A DNA stretch of 64,000 bases from Dillenia suffruticosa (lineage: Eukaryota; Streptophyta; Magnoliopsida; Dilleniales; Dilleniaceae), in NCBI GenBank assembly GCA_033439265.1, contig JAVTVX010000031.1, forward strand, positions 19,202,001 to 19,266,000, read 5' to 3'. Within the stretch, counting starts at the first letter, position 1. Every line of letters starts with the position of its first letter. Shown here piece by piece: positions 50,968 through 63,108 of the stretch. The position numbers and the translations under genes are program-made. The notes beneath the pieces were generated by a model, which saw only the letters and a list, made by a program, of their open reading frames with translations, was not told the DNA's origin and did not search any database.

Positions 50968-50971
<4 letters not shown>

Positions 50972-51030
<59 letters not shown>
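50972..51030. repeat. (CT)n microsatellite
   Basis: A 59-bp pure CT array in spacer DNA. Confidence 0.9.
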
Positions 51031-51034
<4 letters not shown>

Positions 51035-53329
51035 CTAAATGTAACTCAAACTTCGTTTGGTTCCTAACGTGATGTTTCTTGGGTCAATGCACCTAAAATT
51101 CACCTACACCAGAGGGACCTAAAGTCTTTAAAAACCTTCTTTTCTTGAGACCACTTTAAGCTAAATCTAGCCGTATGTGTTCTTTACCGTAAAATAGATT
51201 CAAAGAAATGGGGGGGGGGGGGGGGGGAGTCAAAGCAAATAATACAATCATTGCTCTATTCAGTTTTTTTTTTATTATTATTATTGGTATCATAGTTAAG
51301 TCACAACCTAGTATTCATGATTTCGTTTTAACTAATTTGGGTTGATCGCTTGCAGAACCCAATTAAGAGACTGCTCTATTCAATTTAGGTTAAAGCAAAT
51401 AAATGTATTTTAAAAATGGCATGTAACAAAACTATTCTTGGTCCATTTTGTAGGCAAAAATATATATCTTAGCATATTTAAAGGTAAATTGTGTCTAGGC
51501 CCTAAATTTTGCATCGAAAGGAAAATTATATGTCTGGTCCTTGAATTTTGCATCGAAATTGGACATATATAATTTATTCTATATTTAAAGCATCACAACT
51601 TATCGTCTTTGGCATTGGTTTCTAGCAATGATTAAAAAATAAAAAACATTGCTTTTATGAATTTTTTCTTTTGACTCAATAAATTCATAAGAGAGTACTT
51701 GTATAGTTGGTGTTACCATAATTGTTGCCAATTAGACAAACCTGCGCTGCAATGTAACAAAATATTAGTGGTTGAACGCTTAATATTAGATTATAATAGT
51801 TTGCAAACTATCATCTTACAAGTATGTATATTTATGGAATGTTATAATTTAATTTTTAAAATATGTTAAAGTTAATTAGGTTTATTTCGAAGTCTACTAC
51901 TAGTAGCATATGTGTAAATATAAGAGGTGAATGATCAAAGTAGTCAATCAACTAAGTTTTGGTTAACAACAAACAGAGAATTTGGGTTCGAGAATTGAGA
52001 ATATAAAAAAATATGTTGACAGAGCTCTTATCGGAAAGAGGCTCAATAGTAGCTTAGAGTGAATTACTTGTGATATGATATTCAGCGGTCACTCAACTAC
52101 CTATCATACTAAGAATTAATAAGATGAAGATTATATATAATTATGTGATACAGTTTGGATCCATCAGATCCTTGTATGGTTAAACAATTGATTTATTTGA
52201 CACGGCCCTATCAATGCATACCATGTGGTCCTTGGCTGTTTTCTTGGCACCACGAGAAAAATCAGGCGACCCGCATCTACTCAGGTGGGATTGGCAGGAT
52301 TGTAGGCCAGCATGTGTCCTCGCGGTTTGTATGGCTACCATGGAGGCCTGGGTCGGACATGTCCTTGGCCTTTTGGGACAACCCTAGAAAAGCAACTTCA
52401 TGACCAAAGCACGGATGCCCAAACTTGTTAACTAATTAGGTCTAGAGATTTCATAACTTCCATCTCTACATAGCTGTGCTCTAATGCCCCCCCGGGGTTC
52501 AAAAAGTTTCTTCCCTCTTTAGTTTGGCAAAATATAAAACATATCATTTAGCAATATATATATTTGTTTTCAACGACTGATGTGTTGGCTTTATCTTATT
52601 AATCAGATTCAAATACTATGAATCCCATATAAGAATTGATTTTTTAAAATTTTATTTAGCAATATATATATTTACATATATCGGAAAGTATTCTTTGATA
52701 TTGGTGTCAAATTTTACTTTGAAACTCTTTTCTAGCCATAAATTTAAATTTCATCTAACATTGATATTAAATAGAGTATTTTTTATATTCGATATCATTT
52801 ATTCTCTCTTGCCTTATTGTTTTCGATCTTACCTCTTTTCTTTTTTTGTTCCTCACGCCTCCACTGTTTCTTTCTCCTCTTCATTTGTCATTTTTATTTA
52901 TTTTTTTCTTTCTCCTCTTTCCATATCACTTTTTTTACATGATAATTCATATTATCTTTAAATTTGAGTGATTTTAAATTACTTAAAATATTTTGAAAAT
53001 TAAAGAATTTTTTTTAAATATGCTAAAATAAAGTAATACAAAATCCTGAATATTATTTTTAATAAAATGTACGAGCATTGCGCTATTTATAGCCCATTCG
53101 TGATAGAAAAGAAGTGGGCAGAGTCCTAGAATGGGCTTCTCCTATACCCAATAACATACGATAAGGACAAGACAAGTTCGGGTGAGCCGAAAAGACCTTG
53201 ATCAGATCGAAGACAATTTCTTGAACTTATGTAGTGTTGGTGTTCGGACTCTTGTTTGAGGTTCGAGGAAGTCAGGCACTTCCTCCTCATTACTTTCCAA
53301 AGAGTAATATCCCAACCTACGTCCTTCTC

Positions 53330-53757
53330 ATGCAATCGATGGAGCGTACTAGTGTCCCGGTCTCACACACTCATGACACGGATCGCTCATCTTCGCGCTT
53401 CGAGAGGCGACGGGCTGGCGCCGACCGGGCTCCGTTGATCGCGCAGAGGATTGAGCAAGGTTTCGGATTGGGGTTTTGGTGTGGTCGAATGATGTCTGTG
53501 GGTCGGGACCTCCACCAACAAGCTACCTGTCAACAAGACCAAGACGATGCAGATGGAGATGATCACAGAAATGGCGCTGGCGTCTGGGGGTGGAGGAGAT
53601 CATGAATTATCTAAGAGTCAATAGGATGGAATCGGAGTGCGAAATAGGTACTTGAATTACCCAAAATTACCAGACAATTTTCGGACTTTCGACTTCCAGG
53701 TCTCTTTGCTCTAAGCTTCTCACTCTCTTTCGTTGTTCGGTAATTAATTTATGTGTC

Positions 53758-53808
<51 letters not shown>

Positions 53809-53935
53809 CATATATATATATATGTTGTGGGGTTTGTGCGCGTGTAGGGAGGGATGAGTGAACTGGTGGAGATGGTGGAGAAGGAGATGGTGGAAGGAGG
53901 GCTGTTATGGGACTGTCTCCAATTGGGAACCATCA
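53330..53935 (+). pseudogene. Damaged copy of an unknown secreted plant protein (plus copy)
   Basis: Segments in two frames match the minus-strand copy at 55044-55793: RWSVLVSRSHTLMTRIAHLR plus ASRGDG in one frame, then ADRAPLIAQRIEQGFGLGFW in the next, so one base is missing near 53420. Further on, 53860-53935 encodes LVEMVEKEMVEGGLLWDCLQ, matching the second exon of the other copy (VETMQREVVEGGLFKDCLEL). The middle part has diverged beyond recognition. The two copies are inverted, 3' ends facing. Function unknown. Confidence 0.65.
53761..53825. repeat. (CT)n followed by (TA)n
   Basis: CT array 53761-53805 and a TA stretch to about 53823, between the two preserved segments of the plus pseudogene copy. 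Confidence 0.85.
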
Positions 53936-54211
53936 CAAGTACTACTGGCAACAACCACCTCTGTTTCAACACTTGAACCACTTGTCTTCTTTCCAATCCC
54001 TCTACGTTTCTTCTTCTTCCTCTTCTTCCACCCAAGCTCAAAATCAGGACTTTTAGCCTCTTAGGACGCTGCTCTTCCCGATGATGTGCATCGAACGTCC
54101 CGTTTTGTTGGTAACATATGGAAACGCATCGGTTTCGTCTTGTAAAGGCTATGGCTATCTTTTTTTTTTTTGGGTGAGTAAATGCTATGGCTATCTGTGT
54201 TAATGACCCAC

Positions 54212-54216
<5 letters not shown>

Positions 54217-54267
<51 letters not shown>
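54217..54267. repeat. (CT)n microsatellite
   Basis: About 50 bp of pure CT in the spacer between the inverted copies. Confidence 0.9.
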
Positions 54268-54270
<3 letters not shown>

Positions 54271-55043
54271 TCTTCCAACTGATACCACAGTTGTAATACG
54301 AGCCTTACCTTGTTAACAACAACAACCTTTTAGAGAAGTTGCTTTCCTTATACTTTCTTGGGCTGTTTTGTTAGCTCTTTTGGTTATTTTAAAAAGAAAA
54401 AACAAAAAATAGGGAGAAACTTGGACACTTATCCATGGCTACTCATATTTAATATCAATGGGCAAATATCATCCGTTATGAGAAAATGTATACTAGAGTT
54501 CAAATTTTTATATATTGTAAAAGCAAGATTTTACCTTTTAAATATTTCATCTTATTCGAATCGAATTTAATTAAATTTAATATTATTTCATAATTTATAT
54601 CAAGAAAACAAAAGACTTATTCTCAAATTACAACGGGTTGTGATTTTTTAACCATGTACTCAACTTTTAGAAACTGTGACAAATCTTTTTTTTTCTTCAA
54701 CAATTCTTTTTCATATGCAGTGTAAATTACGAAAAATCATCATATTAAAACCTTAATTTTTTAAAATTAACTAACTCTCATACACAACCAATGTAATGTT
54801 TGCCAAGAATGTGCAGCCTGCCATAATCACCTTTCCAATTCAGATTCATGAGTAAGAGAGATGTTTGATTAAAAGTTGGTTTGTCTATATCCGCACATAC
54901 TGGATGTGGTACGTAAAAATTCTAAGGTTGTCTCAAAAACTCGAGAAGTACTGTGTCCTAAGAAACTCGAGATATGCCAAGTCCTAAAAGTACAACGCAA
55001 GACCAAGAACCCAAAAGTCCAACACGAAGTATACAATCAACAA

Positions 55044-55793
55044 TCAAAGCTCAGGATTTTCAGCAGCAGCAGCAGAAGAAGAGAATTGCAAACCCAGATC
55101 TCTCAAAATTTGAACCAATCCCTTCAAATCCTTACTCCCCAATTCAAGACAATCCTTAAATAGCCCTCCTTCCACCACCTCTCTCTGCATCGTTTCCACT
55201 GCCTCCCTCATCGGTCCCTGCAAATTCCACAAAGAAAATACCCCAAATTCATTAGAGAGAGAAATAGACAGAGAGAGAGAATAAAATGCAAAAGGCTTGT
55301 CTTTTTACCGTACCGATTGACGAAAAACTTGAAGAAGCTTGGAGAACAGAGACTTGGAAACCCTAAAAACATTCCTGTAATTTCGAATAACCAAACCCCT
55401 CTTTCAGAATCCGATTCCAAGCGAGTCAACTCGAGTAAAGAACTTATGATCTGGTTGGCGTCCTAGACGACGCCGTATGGAAGAGAAGGGTTAATCTCTC
55501 TCCAAGAATAATTTTTCAGATAGTCCCAACTGAAAGACAACATTGATTTCCAAAACCCTAACCCAAAACCCATCTCGAGCTTGTCTGCGATCGACTTGGC
55601 TCGGTTATAGCCATCGATGTCGCCCCGAGAGGATCGTAGATTCGCGACACGTAACATGAGAGCGTGAGAGAGAGAAGAGGGTTCTCCATTGGTGATATGA
55701 TGAGAATGAAAGGGAATTTGATGGGGTTGGTTTCAAGATGAGGAGGAAGAAGAAGAGAAGAGTCGAAGGAAAAGATGATCTTTGGGAAGACAT
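55044..55793 (-). pseudogene. Unknown secreted plant protein, better preserved copy with reading-frame lesions
   Basis: Minus strand, two exons: 55314-55793 and 55044-55217 (donor after CGTCAATCG, acceptor TTTGCAG). It starts with a hydrophobic signal peptide (STLLFFFLLILKPTPSNS) and QWRTLF. The frame then shifts at a TC-rich tract (55666-55680) into SLSHALMLRVANLRSSRGD and ADKLEMGFGLGFW...WDYLKNYSW. A TAG follows (55465-55463). After ELTRLESDSERG it shifts again near 55388-55396 into VIRNYRNVFRVSKSLFSKLL. Exon 2 is clean: GPMREAVETMQREVVEGG, DCLELGSKDLKGLVQILRDL, stop. This resembles a conserved plant family of unknown function that I cannot name. The two frame shifts sit in a dinucleotide tract and a G run, so assembly error is possible; the TAG argues for real decay. 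Confidence 0.65.
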
Positions 55794-58195
55794 TTTATCT
55801 GAGAAAGAGAGAGAGAGAGAGAGACAGGAGAAACTATTTTTTTTTGGGTACCCTTTTTTTGGATTTAGGGTTTTGGGAGGGTGATTGAACTAGGAAACAA
55901 GGATCCAGTATTGGAGTTGTTAAGCCCCAGGTCCATTTCATTCTCCTCCAGATCAGTTTAGTAAGCCCGTTTCGGGTTGGACTTGAAATCCCCGCCCCCC
56001 AAAAAAAATATAATACCCAAGAAACCAAATAAAATAATTACAATAGTATTAAATAAATCAAATTCTACACGAAGGTTCATATCAACATGCATTAATTAAC
56101 ATTGACTCAAATTATTATCAAAGTTGATAAATAAAATACTAAACATCAAGTGAAGCCACTTTCTAAAAAAGTGGTATAGCTCCCCGGCAAAATGATGGAT
56201 TGCTGGGAAGCATTTAAATGCAAATACATTTTTAAGGGTATGTCCATCGTATTCCTAGTATCTTAGCTCATAGCTTCAAGCCACCCAATACACATATCGC
56301 AAGTTCAAACATGATAATAAAATTATAATGAGAAAAAATCTAATAACTTACTAGGAGTATTTAAACCATGCGTAGAGTTAATTGGTTATGCTTTATAGTA
56401 TTTTGCCACTCTTATTAAAGTGAAGTAATTGGGAACACTAAAATACCGATAAATATTCATATTGAAATTATTACGCTTTTCAGATTTAACTTAAAAGTTG
56501 ATCGACTACCCTCTATTTAGACCTAAACTTATTAATCAAATAACTCCACAGAAAAGAGTCTAGCACACTTGTCTATAAGTATCTCTACTAATAGTTTTCA
56601 TTTGAGGAGGCAAAACAAGAATTTCAATTTGTAACAAATATTTTGAATTTCCAATGAGGATAACTTCAAGTCAAGAGCATTCGATTCGTGCTATTGGCTT
56701 AGTCCGTGGACAATTGTTACCCTTTTGTCGCCTAAACTTGTTAAACAAATAACTATACGAGAAAAATATAGAAATCTTTTGAAAAGAGTATTTGTAAACT
56801 GATAAGCCCAAAGGGTAATTGCACTTGAACCACTTTGGCCCTATGTAACTTAGACTCAATCATCAATTTCCAGTTCAATATTCCATGGTAATCTGCAAAG
56901 GAACAAAGAATTTGTTTCCATTGGTTTTCTCATTTATGGATTAAATATTCATATTCAATAATGGACTTGACTTTACAATGATACGAGAAAAGCAGATCAA
57001 AATGGGATAAAAGGGCTATGTGGTCTCCGGTGGAAGAGAGAGGGCATTAAGGTAGAGTGTTAGTTCCTCAAATTATGCTAAATCATGAATATGTGTTTCC
57101 TAGAAATTGAAAGATAATTAGAAAGAAAAAAATAGTTTGACAAGTAGAATTATTTTAAATTTCAAGTAGGATTTAAGGGCAAAAAAACCCTTATTTTCAA
57201 GGTGTAGATCAAGTGAGCAAATCATGGCCTTAGTCCAATGGCAGCCATAGCCAGGGTCTCTCGAGGGATCAGTAGTGTATACAAATTAAAAAACAAAAGA
57301 TATTTTCTAATTTTTTTAAGTAATTCTGTAACACAATACAAAGAAATATACAAAGTAAATTTATAAGTAATTCTTTTTTAAGTAGTTCAACAATACAATA
57401 CGAAGAAAACAAAATTATGAAAGAGTATTTTATGCATTATTCCCACAAATCATATATTTCCAAATTTAAGACAGAATAATTAAATAATAATAACAATAAT
57501 AATAATAAATATTTTTAGAGGATTTCGACTAAATTAAAATAATGTATAGAAAATATAGGGAAGGAAATACTTTATCCACAACCAGAAGGAAAATGAAAAA
57601 GATGCCAGATTTTGATTGCCAAACAAAACCATGAAAAGAAAATTATCTTTTTGATATTATATTATAAATGTGTTATGGTTGAAAAATCTTCTTTCACATT
57701 TAAAATGTATAATACAAAAAAAGAAAGATTTTAGTAGAAAAACATTATATTATGCTAAAATCTCATAAATACATAACAACAAAAACAATGTAAATAGTAG
57801 AAAAAAAACACTGAGTATATGGTAATAAATAACTTTACCAAGACAGATAACTCCTTTTATTCAAATAGTAAGTACCATAATATAGAGTATATGTATATGT
57901 ATTATCTGCCCTTCATATCCCTTCCTGGGTCCACCAATGCCTTGTGCTAGGAACATGTATCCAATTGTTTTGGTCTATATACATGTATCATATGTGCAAG
58001 ATATTTTCAATTGTTCCTTTGATTTCATATTTGATGCAAGCACAGCATAATAAAGTTATTACTAAAGAGGATGATAATCATGAAAAGAGCTTGCTATGAT
58101 ATTCAACTGAGAAAAACTTCATGCACTCTATATCTAAATTTTTACATTTAGATGGATTTTCTATATATAGGTGGAGTTGGTGGTTGTGGCCATTG

Positions 58196-58508
58196 GATAG
58201 ATGTCCGCCAACTGTGTGACATACAAATGCACATTCATGCAACTAAGAGAACAAAAGTGTCTCATCTTTATAAAAGTCATTTCATGATGATGATAAAACT
58301 AACCTTACCACAATTACAGTTTTAGAATGTGATGCAATTCACATAAAAGGAATGAAAATTTTAAGATTAAAAAATATATATATAGATGATGATATGTTCA
58401 TAACTTACAAGCATATTTGGTTTGAGTTTTGAAAAAATCTTTCAAGTGGTTATACTCTAGAAAAAACTATATGTAGCATGAAGGCTTACATTGAAAGTGT
58501 TAATCCTG
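58196..58508. repeat. Local tandem duplication, unit 1
   Basis: Shares ATACAAATGCAC, AGTCATTTCATGATGATGAT, ACATAAAAG-AATGAAAATTT and TTTGAAAAA-TCTTTCAAG with unit 2. Similarity spans the whole ~300 bp with small indels. Confidence 0.8.
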
Positions 58509-58800
58509 ATTTCCATCCACCAACCCTGTGGCATACAAATGCACTTCTATGCTGGCTCATCTTTATACTAGTCATTTCATGATGATGATAGAACTGACCT
58601 TAGTACATTTACAGTATTAGAAATGCACGTCACATAAAAGAAAAATGAAAATTTTAAGGTTAAAAATATATCCAGATTACTACATTTCATGATGGTTTGT
58701 TTACAACTTACAAGCACGCATAGTTAAGTTTTGAAAAATCTTTCAAGTGATTATAGAAAACTATATGTTACATGAATGGGAAAATACATTGAAAGGATTC
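58509..58800. repeat. Local tandem duplication, unit 2
   Basis: Head-to-tail partner of 58196-58508. Divergence of roughly one change per ten bases suggests an old event. Confidence 0.8.
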
Positions 58801-61127
58801 CTAAAAAAGTGGAGTCCCTCAAATTAGTGGTGCCAATCAAATTAAAGCAATTCTATCAACAGGTGTGTTCATTATTTTTCATGGGAGAGCTAAGATTAGC
58901 AAACTGATTTTGGAAAACAAAATTTCATAGCAAGCACTTTTCAATGACATTGATTGCCCTCTGTAATAGGTATAATTTCAGTTAATGCATCAAATATGAA
59001 GTCCGGGGGATGAAAGTTAATTGACAATAGAAAATATCCAATGGATCAGGCTACAAAATATATAGACCAGAACCATAAATACATATTCCTAGCACAAGGA
59101 TCATATTTGCTCACTTGTCAATTGAGAAGCCTAACCTTGAAAATAAGCTCTTTTTCCTCTTCAATCTCACTTGAAATCGGAAACAATTTTACAAATCAAA
59201 CCAAATTTTCATCCTAATTATCTTTAATTTCCAATGGAACACAAAACCAAAATTCAACAAAATTCAAAGAACAGAACTTCTCACCTCGAATGTTCTCTCC
59301 AACCCTTGAGCACATCTTTGACCTTCCGCCCCTTCTAATCTGCTTTCCTTGTATCATAACATGTCCAGTCCACTACTAGATATGGATATCCAAATATAAA
59401 ATGGAAAACCAATAGAAACCAGTTTTTTGTTCAACAATGTGATACCATCAAACCTTGAACCAAAAACTTCAAATGAGTCCAAAGTACTTTAAAGCCAAAG
59501 TTGGATCATATCCAATCACCCTAAGTAGAGCTCATGCATGTAAATTCTCTTTCCAAGTTTTCAAAAGCTTTTCTCATAAAGTTATTTGGTAAACAATGCT
59601 ACATAAAGAGTAACAAATTGTGACTAAGCTAATAGCCCGGAATGATCTTATCCCTATATTATCCTCTGGGAAACACAAAATATTTCAAACAAATTTAGTT
59701 CAGGTTTTGCAACCATAGATGAAGCCTATTTGTGTAGAAATACTCTGAACAAGTGCAAATAATCATGTGGAGTTATTTGACAAACAAGCTTCGGTTTGCA
59801 TGAAAGGTGTCATGTCAACTCCAAAGTTAAACAAGAGGCAATAATCTCAACATTGAACTTTATCAACATTTTAGTATTCAAGTTACATTTACTTAAATAA
59901 GAATGGCAATACTTCAAGCAAAATCAATTGAAGTTTTGACACTCTGCACATAGGCCATCACAACTCCCAATGAGTTATTCCAATTCTCCTCATATAGTAA
60001 CTTTACTATCATGTTTAGACTTACATTAATAGTATTAGGCAACTCAAAAATTATAAACTAGATATCAAGAAGGCAATGGATTTAACCCCAAAATATATCA
60101 ACATTTAAATGCTTCTTAATAGTTGTAATTTTAAAGGGAAAACACCACTTTTAGCGAAGTTGCTTTAAGTTACGTCATGCTAAAAAAAAGGTTTTTGTTC
60201 TACAAACATTAAGATCCTACTTGAGCTATTTGGTTAATAAAATTTAAATTGCATGAAGGATAACAAAAAGTCATACAAATAAATGTTTCCTGTTAGTTTT
60301 AAACTCAAAAGAGAAACCAAACAGTGCAATCAAAGTCGAATGTTGTCAAATTAAATGCTGGCATGTGACTGCAAAATCTCCAAGTAAGAACTTAAACTGT
60401 TCTCATTTATCAAATTTTGGTGATATTATTAGACTCAACTCAAATCACTCAAATCATAAGTATTAGGCGAGTTGCTAGACTATGAGCTAAATGCTAAAGA
60501 GGCAAGTCACTCGAGCCTAAAACCCATTAATGCTCAAGGCCCTATAGTTAATTGCATCTTTCTCAAAGATAGAAAATACTCCTAGCAAAGTTAATTCACA
60601 GTATTGCTAAGTTAAGCTTATTGATTGTGAATATTTCTAGCAACTCTTTAGGATTATTTTGTGTTATTGATTTTACCAGGGAAATAAAGAAGATTTGAAA
60701 CATCATTGAAACTCACCATGATACCAGCCAACCTTAACCTGGATCTGCATGAAGCATTTAGCCACTCACAAGACAAATAATGCCATGATCTTCAACTGCA
60801 AGTCCACATGTCTCTGAATTCAACAGTGTCCCGCATCAGAAGCATATTGTCCCTACATTTCTTGAGCTCTTCCAATCATGTAGCCACCCATTTCTATACG
60901 TATACCCACTGGAGTTGCATGGTTGGAAAATGGCCCCAACTGGCCAAATACAATAATACATCCAACTCAAGTTAAACATTTGCTTAGCTTCTAATACAAG
61001 ACCCTGAAGAATCAGTCAACCATGCAACATCCAATTCACCCCAACTTCAGATGCTAACCGGTTTCAAACACAACAATAGATAGATAAAGATTCCTGTAGA
61101 AATGCTGTCCATCCACACAATAAGAGA

Positions 61128-61132
61128 GAGGG

Positions 61133-61201
<69 letters not shown>

Positions 61202-61204
61202 AGG
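61128..61204. repeat. (GA)n microsatellite
   Basis: About 65 bp of GA, flanked by GGGG and GGGAGGGAGGG. Confidence 0.9.
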
Positions 61205-61834
61205 GAAGTTTACCAAGTTCCAAGAGTTACTGTTGTGAATCAGATCTAACCTCATAAGTTTCAGTGGCTTTGGTAGTTCACATAATCTCCACTTCTCATC
61301 CTTTTCCCAATTTCAAAGCCTTGACATCCACAGAATTTCACCATCTAGGACAGTTCCACCAATTGATTTGCAATAAGCAGCAAAAGAAGGCAAAAACCAT
61401 AACAACAAACACGTCACAGAACGAAAGAACAAAAGCCAGGGCCCATAACAAATCTATGAACAATCCCGTGTGGTGATTCTTCATGAAAGCCAGATAGGCT
61501 ATCCCTTTGCATAAATCTAAAAATCAGAAAATGTTAAGAAACTATGATTTATGAACCTATAAATCACCCAATTCACAGGAGACTATAAGCATCTCTAAAA
61601 TATATCAGAATTTTGATACTTTAAGGAACCACAATGGATAGTGAATCAAAAGAACCAAATGGGAATTATTCATGGGTCTTTTCCTTCATTTGACAAATAC
61701 TTATGACCTGTTCTTGTTGCATAGGACAAATGTTGTTAAACAAAGTTTGAGAAGGGAACATAATACTATGATTTCCCAGCAAAGTAAAATATCAAGGAGA
61801 TCTCAAGACCAATATATTCAACATTAACAATGCC

Positions 61835-62070
61835 CAGAATCCCAAAGAAAGCGAAACTCATCGGGTTCACAGCATTTTGGATTTTTTCCTAACCTGCAAA
61901 ACAATCTCTAAAGCAAAAACAGTAGAGATCAGAAAACTAGGGTTTTAGAATGCATAAAATTAATAAAAATTAAACTAATTCGAATCCTAACCCCATTGAA
62001 GGGACGAATGAATTGCCATTTCAGAATCTTGACCCAAATCATTAAGCCAAATTAGGGCTTTCACGATTAC
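61835..62070. repeat. Telo-box tandem duplication, unit 1
   Basis: Carries CTAGGGTTTT (61937-61946; AAAACCCTAG on minus). It matches unit 2 over about 230 bp: AGAGATCAGAAAACTAGGG, TTTTAGAATGCATAAAAT, and CATTTCAGAATCTTGACCCA. Confidence 0.85.
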
Positions 62071-62310
62071 TATTGAAAAGAAAGAGAAACTCTTATGGTT
62101 CACAGGATTTTGTTTTTTCTTATAACATGCAAAACAATTTTTAAAGCAAACAACATTAGAGATCAGAAAACTAGGGTTTTAGAATGCATAAAATGAATAA
62201 AAAAAATTAAATTAATTTTATTCCTAACCCTAAATTGAAGAGACGAATGACTAGCCATTTCAGAATCTTGACCCAAATCATTAAGCGAAATTGGAGCTTC
62301 CAAGACTTAC
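62071..62310. repeat. Telo-box tandem duplication, unit 2
   Basis: Second unit with CTAGGGTTTT at 62171-62180. Directly followed by a third CTAGGGTTTT at 62355-62364 outside the duplication. Confidence 0.85.
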
Positions 62311-62413
62311 TTTGTTAACTTCGGATCAGAATTTTAACCTAATCTTCGAGCGAGCTAGGGTTTTCTTCTGATCTCAACGATGTACCATGAAGGAAAATGT
62401 TAGATTTGCGTGG

Positions 62414-62460
<47 letters not shown>

Positions 62461-62470
62461 CACCGGCTAA
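62311..62470 (-). promoter_or_regulatory. Possible 5' leader of an unidentified minus-strand transcript
   Basis: On the minus strand the sequence reads from a CT array (62419-62459) into CATCCCACGCAAATC, then AAAACCCTAGCTCGCTCGAA, and reaches AACAAAGTAAGTC (donor-like GTAAGT near 62313). CT-rich leader plus a telo-box and a good donor is typical of plant housekeeping 5' UTR exons. The only ATG here opens a four-codon frame. No downstream coding exon was identified. Confidence 0.35.
62419..62459. repeat. (GA)n microsatellite
   Basis: About 40 bp of GA, CT on the minus strand. Confidence 0.9.
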
Positions 62471-62494
62471 TAGGCAACGGTCAAAAGAAAAATG

Positions 62495-62620
62495 TATACG
62501 GGCCTGGTTTGGGCCATGCCCATGAAATGAGCATGAGTGGTAGGGGTGGCAAGAATAACGTATATGGGCCTAGTTTGGGCCAACCCATGAAATGAGCATG
62601 AGTGGTAGGGGTGGCCCCAA
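62495..62620. repeat. Short tandem duplication
   Basis: GGCCTGGTTTGGGCCATGCC/CATGAAATGAGCATGAGTGG recurs as GGCCTAGTTTGGGCCAACCC/ATGAAATGAGCATGAGTGG about 70 bp later. GTAGGGGTGGC follows each. Confidence 0.8.
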
Positions 62621-62705
62621 GTTTGATCTTTGACTTCCAACGAAAAAAATGAAAGAATAGTTCACTCAAGTTTGATCTTAATATTTGTTTTGTTATCCAC
62701 GTTGA

Positions 62706-62885
62706 CATAGGTGAGGTAGATATTTTTATCCTTTAATTAGTTAGGGAGTTCGATTTCTCCTGTGGACACGAAAAAAATAATGTTGGGAGACTCGTCCCCA
62801 AAATGAACTCTGCAGCGATCGATCCAGATTAATAGAGGCAAAATTTCGGATACTAGGTGGTGACCGATCCGAGATACAAAAAAAT
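62706..62885 (+). repeat. SINE-like repeat copy
   Basis: GGGAGTTCGATTTCTCCTGT (B box), GGGAGACTCGTCCCCAAAAT, CGATCCAGATTAATAGAGGC and TTCGGATACTAGG, then an A-run. Resembles the copy at 40186 most. Confidence 0.6.
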
Positions 62886-63108
62886 ATTTGTTTTGTTATT
62901 TAAATTGATATGAATCAAATCTTAATTTTAGGATTTTTTTTCATGTTTATGGATTAATTGATTTTGATTATTTTTGTAAATGAAAACTTATAATTTCTTT
63001 TATTTCTTTACAAAATTTTACATAATTTTGTTAAAAGTGTAATTGCTTGGTCCGATTTTAAAATATCAAATATCAAAATAATTTTAATACAACTACTTTG
63101 ATAATTAA

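Larger units (their letters stand above)
49545..53329. other. Intergenic region upstream of the lipase gene
   Basis: Contains two SINE-like copies (49712-49893, 50728-50905), a possible LTR remnant (50400-50690), a CT array (50972-51030) and an 18-base G run (51210-51227). A GC-richer stretch at 52150-52420 has one short open frame of no recognised family. No supported gene. Confidence 0.5.
55794..61834. other. Long region without a recognised gene
   Basis: About 6 kb, A/T-rich, with stops in all frames and no domain seen. It contains a tandem duplication (58196-58800), a GA microsatellite (61128-61196) and otherwise unique-looking DNA. Parts of 59000-61500 are less AT-extreme than typical spacer and could be introns or non-coding exons of a minus-strand transcript that begins near 62460, but no coding exon was found. 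Confidence 0.4.

Noticed and set aside
52155-52403. 82-codon plus frame in a GC-richer stretch
   Set aside because: Composition is unusual, but no domain, start context or neighbouring exon was found. A transposon scrap is equally likely.
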